A stretch of DNA of 64,000 bases, taken from Scolanthus callimorphus (taxonomy: Eukaryota; Cnidaria; Anthozoa; Actiniaria; Edwardsiidae). A model generated the notes under the pieces. The model searched no databases. It was not told where the DNA came from and saw only the letters and a list, made by a program, of their open reading frames with translations. Position 1 is the stretch's first letter; each line of letters begins with the position of its first letter. A program made the position numbers and the translations under genes. The stretch spans positions 15,540,501 to 15,604,500 of the forward strand of contig CM066916.1 in NCBI GenBank assembly GCA_033964015.1, given 5' to 3'. This document shows, piece by piece, positions 56,436 to 64,000 of this stretch.

Positions 56436-57650
56436 AATAAAGACGATGAGGAAAACTATAGTAAATGTATGATCCCCGTCATGATATGAATGCTACTGAT
56501 GACGATATTGGGGATGCTAGCGCAGGGGGGGGGGGGGGGGGGGATTTCACAGAAAGGAAGCATTCGACTTTCGCATTAGTGACACTTTACTGCGATTTTC
56601 ATAATTCTGCGAACTCCCACTTGAAATTTCCGAACGCCAAACTGCGTTTTGGCTTCCGTCAATCAAACCTTTGAAGTCAAGTCCACGCATGTTTTCTCAG
56701 TTTGGTTTGCACTTTAAAGTGAAAAATTGGTCTAGCCCAGCTAAACCCTATCAGTTCACAAGATATATCATCTGCCTCCATGAAATCACGCAGAGCTGTT
56801 CACCTGTTTGATTGACGGAAGCCAAACCACGGTTTGGTTGGTCGTACAGATTTCGGAGAATTATGAAAATCGCAGTAAACCTGCGAGAAACATGTAAAAT
56901 GCGTTCCTCCAATGACACCACGTACGACTGTGAAATGTGCCGCCACAGTGCCGCGACTACGCGATTTCATCACGTATCTACGGCAGGCCAGGTTCCGTGT
57001 CGCGGCACTTTTCAGAGTCATACGAAATCTGCTCTATTTTGGGAGATGCTTCCTTTCTGACGAGAAGTGTCATCCGAGGATAATAATTTATCTTCGCCAC
57101 TCATATTTATATTTGAATATTATATCTGCATCGCCATAGTTTGGCAGACAGCTGCTATAGTAACAGAAATAGAGGATATTACACGGTGGCGCGAAGATAT
57201 GAGTTTTATTTTCGAGTGGCAAGAACAATATTTTACGAATGAGCGCAGCGAATGAGTAAAATATTGTTCTTGCCACTCGAAAATAAAACTCATATCTTCA
57301 AGCCACCGTGTAATTTTCTTTTATTGTATAGACAAACCAGAAAAAATATTCCAAATTGATTTCCAAGCACTTTTGTTTTGACCGATATCCTCACTAGTGA
57401 GGATATGGAAAATATGTCACTGAGGACCCGGATGTAGCTTCGTATGAGATCTACGAGTGGCTTATTTCCCAGTAAAACACTCGCGTCTATATAATAAAAC
57501 ACATATATTATATAATGTTTTACTGGGAAATACGCCACTCGTAGATCTCATACGAAGCTACATCCGGGACCTGAGTGACATATTTTCCATATCTCACTAG
57601 TGAGGATATAATTTTTTTGGAATAATTTTTTTCGGGTTGTCTATATAATA
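56436..57650. repeat. Duplicated block, copy 2
   Basis: Second copy of 54,966-56,150. Its foldback element (from 57,299) lacks the right-most 30-40 bases, and its hairpin lies at 57,181-57,313. Confidence 0.95.
57299..57650. mobile_element. Foldback element, copy truncated at right end
   Basis: Matches 55,820-56,192 but ends after GGTTGTCTATATAATA, so the outer part of the right arm is missing. Confidence 0.9.
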
Positions 57651-57944
57651 ATATAGATTTAGGCGCTGCCTAAAAGCGGAGCTCCCAATTATATTTAGGG
57701 CCTGTTAACATGAAGATGTGGGACGATGGGTAGCTGGGTACCCCAGCTTGGTGAGGTTGAAACACATCAATTAACAGTCGTCGGTAAAATCAACTTGCTA
57801 TGAACTCAAAATTTATTGCCTTGATAATATTATCCTTTAAATTGATTCAAGTAGTCCCTGATGATTAAAAACGTACAATTTAAAAATTGTTGTATTGCGC
57901 TTTTCCAAAACACCCTATTGAGGAACTCAATGTTACAAATTGCT

Positions 57945-58258
57945 CTACCCGTGTAAATTCCAGGCCCCCCTGTGAAAATTCCACATTCTCTTGTGGGCCC
58001 CTGTGAAAATTCCAAAGTTTGCAAAAAATGGAAATTCCATGGTAAAAGAATGGCCTTGTGGAAATTCCAGTGTTCAAAACAGTATTACCCCTGCAGAAAT
58101 TCCAGGGTCAAACACAACAACTCCTATGGTAATTCCAGGTCCTCGATAAGGGGTAATGCCAGTTGTAAATGAATGCCCTGTGGAAATTCCGAGGTGACAT
58201 GAATGGCCCTGTAGAATTTTTAGGATAAAAAACACTACCCCTGTGGAAATTCCAGGGG
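57945..58258. repeat. Irregular array of CCTGTGGAAATTCCA motifs
   Basis: About ten variants of CCCCTGTGAAAATTCCA and CCTGTGGAAATTCCAGG occur at 25-45-bp intervals in one orientation. Confidence 0.8.
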
Positions 58259-58325
58259 CAAACACAATGATATGCATCGGATATAAAATGGAACAGCCCA
58301 TTCAAATCAAATTAAGAAACAGTGT

Positions 58326-58550
58326 TAAGGACCACCTCATCCCAGCATCCCTGGGTTGATAGTTTACATGGAGAAAACCAACCCCACCTAGGCGGGCAAC
58401 CTGCCCTGGCAAGACAGGTTGCCCACCTGCATTGGTTTACCCCACCTCTCATGTGAACACAAGCAAAGCAAATATAAGAGAGATTATATGAAAAGGTGAG
58501 TTACCCCGCCGAACCGTGGTCCCCCACCTCTAAGTGGAAACCGGAAGGGC
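58326..58550. repeat. GC-richer inverted repeat with GCGGGCAACCTGCC core
   Basis: CCAACCCCACCTAGGCGGGC, AACCTGCCCTGGCAAGACAGGTT and later ACCCCGCCGAAC show local symmetry. It is likely a dispersed repeat. A GTGAGT at 58,495 resembles a donor but lies in this repeat. Confidence 0.4.
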
Positions 58551-58617
58551 CTTAATAAAAGATGGTACATATATAGTTTTTTTGTTACTGGTAACCTAAT
58601 GCTGTTCTGTTTCTCAG

Positions 58618-58668
58618 TTTCACAAACCTGCCAAAAATGCATTACCAGATGCCAAATATGATTTGGCT
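58618..58668 (+). CDS. Candidate small internal exon, unknown gene
   Basis: TTCTGTTTCTCAG precedes and GTAAGTTAT follows a 51-bp stop-free segment encoding FHKPAKNALPDAKYDLA. Both splice sites are close to consensus, which is unusual for chance, but there is no homology and no confirmed neighbour exon. Confidence 0.35.
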
Positions 58669-59551
58669 GTAAGTTATACATAAACTGCCCTTTCGTGTCC
58701 GTTCATATGAAAAAAAAGCACTGCAGTGAACATTTCTCCCATTTTCTTCCATTCATTCTTTATCAGGGGGAGGGGGCTTGATCAGAAACACTCGAAATGT
58801 TAAAACAATTTTCCACACAGAGTTTAAAAACATTTTTGCCCCCCTCCCCCCCCCCCATGCCGAATAACAAAAATAAAGATACCCCCTCCTTACCACACAC
58901 TAAAAAGGCTTAAATGATTTGAAATAAAAATGGATAAGAGAATAACAGTAACAGGAAAGGAGGGTTGCTATTAGAGAGGTGCTAAGTCATATTATTTGCT
59001 CGTGTATGATATTAGCAAATTGCTATGCATCACAGAGTGTAAATCTACAATAATCAACTTCTGACCTATATCTCATTTGCTATCATTAAATTCAAATCCC
59101 CCCCCCCACCCCCTTTTTAATTGCACAAAAATTTCAGGGGCCCCTTTGTGGTGCAGTAACAAAATTTTACTGGTATGTATTTAAGAGTATTATTATTATT
59201 CAGCCATGCCACTATCTCGGTTCTGATTGGCTAAGAGTACGCAGCGAAGCCTTGTTGGCGCACAGTGCCTGACGTCATACTACAGACATTAGGATTGATG
59301 CACTCTAATGACCTCATAACGCAAGCCAATAGGTTGGCCACCATCTTGTTTTTCATTTACAAATTGAAAGCCGGTTTTGCGAATATATCGTTGAATCTAT
59401 TATGATTTTTGCCAAGAGATCATTGCTCAGGATATCTAAACATCAACTATGGCTATTTGAATTGAATACAAAAGGAAAATACCAATGGACGTAAGCTGAA
59501 GTTGAAAAACAGTGTCGCCGTGCACGGCCTCATCACTGACTTCGTTTAGCT

Positions 59552-59714
59552 AATAATAAAACAATTATTGAATTCGGTTTCCGCATGATAGTGAGATTTG
59601 TCAATGCCTCGAGTTAGTGTTATCCGCCTCAGCTTCGCTTCGGCAGATAACACAAACCTCGGCGTTGCCAAATCTCACTATCATGCTCCTCATCCAATAA
59701 GTGTTAATTATTAT
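59552..59714. repeat. Foldback element (GATAGTGAGATTTG)
   Basis: CATGATAGTGAGATTTGTCA and the complementary AAATCTCACTATCATG surround CTTCGCTTCGGCAGATAACA. TAATAA and TTATTA lie at the outer edges. Confidence 0.7.
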
Positions 59715-60091
59715 TTTGGATAGTTTACAACATGAGCGCCCTTGTTGTATCAGATTTACAACATGAGTCGCAGGCAGGTGATGTAGATCTGATACCTACA
59801 TCACAGATGCTGATGTTGTAAACTACTTAAAAATGCTGAGATGCCATTCATTGCTTGTAAATTTGGCAGAGCTTTAAGATATCTTTCATGGTAGTTGCTA
59901 TGCAAATAAGTTACAACCACTAGTGGCTGTTCAACAGGCTACGATCCTATGATTATTATTTTTTTTGTGTGTTGCTCTTATTGATAATTCATGATTTTTA
60001 AAAAATTTATTTGAGAAAGTTTGCTTGTGACAGCCTGATTGTGACAGCCTGATTTAGAAATTTAAAAAAAATAAGGTTAATGTGCACTAGA

Positions 60092-60593
60092 TTACTGCCA
60101 AATACTTTTTCCAGTTTCACCCTCCTGAAACACTAGGTGGGAATCTTATTAAGTACAGTTCAAAACACACAATAAAGATTTTAAAAATTAATCAAGACCT
60201 GTTATTATTACTATATCTGTTAAAAAATGTTAAAGGTAAATGTAAACCTATTCCAACAGTCTATATCACTCTTCTTTCCACCCAAAGGCAGTTGCTATAC
60301 TCTCTGGCCTGCAGTGTTTGCAGTCGGCGGATTCCATGTGCACCAGATTACTGCCAATACTTTTTCCAGTTTCACCCTCCTGAAACACTAGGTGGGAATC
60401 TTATTAAGTACAGTTCAAAACACACAATAAAGATTTTAAAAATTAATCAAGACCTGTTATTATTACATATCTGTTAAAAAATGTTAAAGGTAAATGTAAA
60501 CCTATTCAACAGTCTATATCACTCTTCTTTCCACCCAAAGGCAGTTGCTATGCTCTCTGGCCTGCAGTGTTTGCAGTCGGCGGATTTCCATCA
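60092..60593. repeat. Tandem duplication of about 250 bp containing exon-like sequence
   Basis: Two copies start at GTGCAC-AGATTACTGCC (60,082 and 60,337) and run to GCAGTCGGCGGATT (60,332 and 60,583). Each has an acceptor-like TACTTTTTCCAG followed by TTTCACCCTCCTGAAACACT and a second acceptor-like CACCCAAAG. If these are exons of the plus-strand candidate, the gene has duplicated exons here. The copies differ by small indels, one of which changes the frame. Confidence 0.75.
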
Positions 60594-60676
60594 GGGGCTC
60601 TAATCATGTATAATTAACAATTATTCCTCCAGCCCGAATGCGTCTCAGAGGCCATGAGGGCGAGAGGAATAATTGT

Positions 60677-60790
60677 TTTAGTCAAATCACACTAGTAGGT
60701 CAATGTGTAGCCAAAAAATGTTTTTGTTCTGGTCATTTGCCATTTTCTGGCATTCAAATCCGACACTTTTCGCTACTAGTAGGCTATAAT
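60677..60790. mobile_element. MITE, TTTAGTCAAATCACACTAGT family, truncated copy
   Basis: The left end and interior match the copies at 2,468 and 40,835, but the right half is lost after GCTACTAGTAGGCTATAA. The left flank TCCTCCAGCCCGAATGCGTC is the inverse of that beside the 40,835 copy. Confidence 0.85.
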
Positions 60791-61171
60791 GTTAGTTAGA
60801 TGCTAGTTTGAACAGCATATCCAATCCAAGCAATAGTGAAGCTGCAGTTACATTAATCTCTATCCAAAGCATTGAAAATTATGTCAAAGACAATGGAAAC
60901 CAATAATATATCACTGAGAGAGAAAAAAAAATGTTTCATTCCCGCCTCAGATAACCCCATAATGGGTACATTTTAGACACACGTATGCCACATAGCATAA
61001 TTAGATATTGTAATGGCAATGCAAATTTGTACCATATATGTTTGGTGTTTTCATCTCTATTACCAAAAGCTGTGTCCAAACCGTGCAACAGCACAGGGAA
61101 ATGTAAACTTAGGTGTCATCCTATCAGAGGGCACATACATACTATCACACTCATACACACCAGTTATGTTG

Positions 61172-61374
61172 TAAGCCTGGTGCACACTAGCGACATAAGG
61201 ACCTTATGTTGCAACGAAAAAAGCACAGGGAAATAATCGAAACAATCAATATTTTCCATGATCTGCATTAGATTACTTCGCCAAAGCAATCTTATGTTAT
61301 TTTTTGTTGACTTCAACTTCTTGAAACCACTAAATTTTGTTCGCTTGTTATGTTGCAAGTGTGCACCAGGCTTA
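61172..61374. mobile_element. MITE (AAGCCTGGTGCACACTAGCGAC), copy 2
   Basis: Same ends and interior as 48,899-49,132, about 30 bp shorter. Confidence 0.9.
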
Positions 61375-61580
61375 AGTGAAGGCTGACGGCTATGAAAATG
61401 CCAGCAAACAAAATGCACTAATTTACATGTATTCATTTGTTTCCTACATTTTTTTTACTTGTATTTACTAGTAAATAATCAGAGTAGAATACAATACAAT
61501 ATTTTTTTAAAGTTGAAAGCCTTTAACGTTTTTCTGCCCTTTTGTTGTGTACAAGAAACACTGATTAAACTACTTTTCAG

Positions 61581-61719
61581 TACCATAAGTCAATTTCCTG
61601 CCGCTTGGAAATCCAAGAGTAAAAAGAGCAAGACTCCACCACCATCGATTGCCACAACAGGGATTTGCAGCGAGCAGAGATTTCCTCATCGTGTCGATCG
61701 AAAAATTCGTTTTGGTTGA
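61581..61719 (+). CDS. Candidate terminal exon, unknown gene
   Basis: A strong acceptor (AAACTACTTTTCAG) opens a 139-bp segment ending in TGA. It would encode 45 residues with a lysine/serine-rich part (WKSKSKKSKTPPP) and end in RFPHRVDRKIRFG. No family is recognised and no AATAAA is seen close downstream. The minus strand has an alternative acceptor and open frame here, so strand is uncertain. Confidence 0.35.
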
Positions 61720-62047
61720 TGTTTGTAATATATCTGTGAATCAGAAAAGGATGTCTTGCTTGATGCAAAATGACAGGCGTTTTGTATAGCTTTTCTCTCT
61801 AGTTTTAATTTTGAATGCCACTTGCAGAAAATAAGCTGATGTTTTCCCTTTCCACGCAGGACGGAAGCGTTTTATTAGCCTTCGTTGTTGAAAACTATAA
61901 TAATGCAACTAGAATTCTCTAGATTTTTAGGGTCGCATATAACTGGAAAAAGCTAAAAACTGTCAAAAACAATTGAGTCCCGACTAATTCGCGAACTTTT
62001 GGATTCACGTTCTACTCGATAAACAAACATGATAAACTTTAGCTTAC

Positions 62048-62132
62048 CTTTCTTCTGAGTAGCTTTTTTCTCCGTGTAGAAACAACTTCAGTGTTTATCC
62101 TGCTCGGAACTTGGGAATGTCCTGCCATCTCC
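62048..62132 (-). CDS. Candidate first coding exon, unknown gene
   Basis: Acceptor ACTTTGTTTCTAG and donor AAAG|GTAAGC bound an 85-bp segment. An ATG at 62,128 opens 27 codons (MAGHSQVPSRIN, then a basic RRKKLLRRK end) to a phase-0 junction. It lies upstream of the PrimPol exons on the same strand, but the residues do not resemble the PrimPol N-terminus that I know, so assignment is open. Confidence 0.35.
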
Positions 62133-62534
62133 CTAGAAACAAAGTGTTATCCAGGTCAGTCTTGGTTTTCCCGGGAGACGGAGCGAAAAATCTTCGGGAG
62201 ACTTGATCACGTCCCCTGAGTTTGAACCAACGAATGTTGCATGGCCGCCAAATACTTTCTCCAAATTCAAACACACAAGAAGCCAAAACAACAAGTCGAA
62301 CGAAAACTCACCTTTTTCCGTGCCGTAGTTTCCCAGGTAGTTTTTCTACCAGTGTGAAGTTGGTTACCTAGTTACCTAGTTACCAGTTACCTAGTTCACT
62401 CTTTCCAGTTACCTGAAACCTTCAGTTACCTAGAATCTAAATACGCATAACTCGCCCAAATTGTATCCAATTTGCACTAAATTTTCAACTTAAGCCTTTT
62501 GTTGGGAAACATCATATACATGTCATAAAAACGT

Positions 62535-62880
62535 CAAACTAGCAGAAGTCACGTGACCGTGGGAAAATAGCGAATAACTTGAAAACCAATAAGCCGAATT
62601 TTATGAAACACAAAACACATATCCTCTATGACTTTGACAACCGAGCACAATAACAATAATTATGATGACGTCATCAGTCACCTGACCGTGGGAAAATAGC
62701 GAATATCTTGAAAACCAATGAGCCGAATTTTATGAAACGCAAAACACATATCCTCTATGACTATAAGAACCGAATACACAATATAAAAATTATGATGACG
62801 TCATCAGTCACGTGACCGTGGAAAACTAGGGAATATCTTGAAAAAGCCGAATTTTATGAAACACAAATCACATCATATCA
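62535..62880. repeat. Three 128-130-bp repeats with CRE-like and E-box-like sites
   Basis: Units begin at about 62,549, 62,677 and 62,807 with GTCACGTGACCGTGGGAAAA variants. Units 2 and 3 are preceded by the palindrome TGATGACGTCATCA. A partial unit occurs near 63,155-63,200. Confidence 0.85.
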
Positions 62881-63029
62881 AGACGTTTGCAGCCTAACCT
62901 TGTCGACTTGCCGCTTCCCTTATTAGGAATTCCCCCTTACCTTATTGGAAGGTCTGTAAGTATTTTCCCTCATATTTTAGCGAAGAAAACCGGGAAATCC
63001 ACCAAAACTTGCAGGTATTCGAGAAACAT

Positions 63030-63060
63030 TGTACTCATGGCCGCCATGTTGTTTTTGCCT
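63030..63060 (-). promoter_or_regulatory. YY1-type motif over an ATG
   Basis: The minus strand reads ACAACATGGCGGCCATGAG, a match to the AANATGGCGGC motif common at animal promoters. The ATG opens a 25-codon frame that ends in TGA without a clear donor. A possible transcription start. Confidence 0.3.
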
Positions 63061-63299
63061 CCGCCAAAGGGCCTGGGGCAAAACACAGGTAGCCCGCGCG
63101 TATTCACAGAAAACGACAACGCTATCTCGATATGTAATTATTCTCTGTGACTATAGCAACCGAACACAATAACAAGAACTGCGAATATCTTGAAAGCACA
63201 TTTTTGGCCATCTGTACTAAAATAATACCTTTCGCGGCGCTATTATTTGCGAATAAAAGAAATAGATGCAAAATTAAACATTCAATTAAAAAAAAGATA

Positions 63300-64000
63300 T
63301 CAGGCTTTGTAGATGGGGGAGAGTGGGTCGTTATAGCGGATATCGGGCTTTGTAGATGGAGTGGTGCGGGTCGTTATAGGGGATATCGGGCTTTGTAGAT
63401 GGAGTTGCGCGCGTCGTTATAGGGGATATCGGGCTTTCTAGATGGAGTTAGGCAGGTCGTCATAGGGGAAATCGGGCTTTGTAGATGGGGTAGCGCGGGT
63501 CGTTATAGGGGATATCGGGCTTTGTAGATGGAGTTGAGCGGGTCGTTATAGGGGATATCGGGCTTTGTAGATGGAGTTGGGCGGGTCGTTATAGGAGAAG
63601 TCGGGCTTTGTAGATGGAGTAGAGCGGGTCGTTATAGGGGAGATCGGGCTATGTAGATGGAGTAGAGCGGGTCGTTATAGGGGATATCGGGCTTTGTAGA
63701 TGGAGTAGAGGGTCGTTATAGGGGAGATCGGGCTTTGTAGATGGAGTAGAGCGGGTCGTTATAGGGGATATCGGGCTTTGTAGATCGAGTTGGGCGGGTT
63801 GTTATAGGGATATCGGGCTTTGTAGATGGTGTAGAGCTGGTCGTTATAGGGTATATCGGGCTTTGTAGATGGAGTTGCGCGCGTCGTTATAGGGGATCTC
63901 GGGCTTTGTAGATGGGGTAGCGCGGGTCGTATAGGGGATATCGGGCTTTGTAGAGGAGTAGAGCGGGTCGTTATAGGGTATATCGGGCTTGTAGATGGAG
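63300..64000. repeat. Minisatellite, 43-bp unit, running off the window
   Basis: About 16 units of the type GTCGTTATAGGGGATATCGG, then GCTTTGTAGATGGAGTAGAG plus CGG. Variation is concentrated at the GAG-T-G-GCG segment. The array continues beyond 64,000. Confidence 0.97.

Noticed and set aside
55811..57538. Related minus-strand frames at 223-582, 55,811-56,068 and 57,290-57,538
   Set aside because: Their similarity comes from shared foldback DNA; frames differ by indels and show no domain.
58487..58500. GAAAAGGTGAGT as a splice donor
   Set aside because: It lies within a dispersed repeat and has no plausible preceding exon.
61577..61768. Minus-strand frame opposite the candidate terminal exon
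   Set aside because: An acceptor exists, but no family or continuing exon was found; the plus-strand reading is slightly better supported. Neither is certain.

Overview
The window is intron-rich, repeat-laden animal DNA of moderate AT content. It holds spliced genes, a BEL/Pao LTR retrotransposon, dozens of short inverted-repeat (MITE or foldback) elements and several large minisatellites. A cnidarian, perhaps an anthozoan, is my best guess from this repeat style, but nothing in the sequence proves it. The window is not bacterial, so open frames that lack splice logic or homology were treated as chance.

Two protein-coding genes are well supported. On the minus strand, 3,778-8,889 is one uninterrupted 1,703-codon exon for an unusual multidomain protein. 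It has three long super-repeats of filamin/Ig-like domains, then further beta-rich domains, an Smr domain (IDLHG and GAGHHS motifs) with a charged helical insertion, and a C-terminal 3CxxC-type zinc finger. A splice acceptor lies 53 bases upstream of its ATG. Also on the minus strand, nine exons between 54,625 and 39,885 encode the middle and end of PrimPol, the primase-polymerase of DNA damage tolerance. The splice sites and phases join cleanly from the 54,440-54,625 exon through 42,957-43,039. At least one exon is missing before the terminal exon, and the N-terminal exons were not found; they may lie beyond 64,000.

Layout: 1-3,777 is intergenic with several MITEs; 3,778-8,941 is the filamin-Smr-3CxxC gene; 9,000-13,349 holds MITEs, a 684-bp TTAA-flanked palindrome and minisatellites; 13,350-19,280 is a full-length but broken BEL/Pao element with LTRs and a TATG target duplication; 21,330-21,560 is a GA tract plus a 16-bp minisatellite; 22,376-27,430 is a 5-kb array of a 27-bp unit; 28,157-30,637 holds inverted-repeat elements; 31,009-33,235 holds a 196-bp palindrome and a 61-bp satellite; 33,700-39,700 is nested MITEs; 39,885-54,625 is PrimPol, whose introns are packed with transposons, including a 3-kb palindrome with TTAA ends; 54,966-57,650 is a duplicated hairpin-rich block; 58,600-62,200 has weaker exon candidates on both strands; 62,530-62,880 is a repeat with CRE-like and E-box-like sites; and 63,300-64,000 is a 43-bp satellite that runs off the end.

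No functional link between the two genes is shown. PrimPol acts at stalled replication forks. The large protein combines two domain types (Smr, 3CxxC) that in other proteins are tied to nucleic acids or protein targeting, but its role is unknown. No tRNA, rRNA or CRISPR array was recognised.
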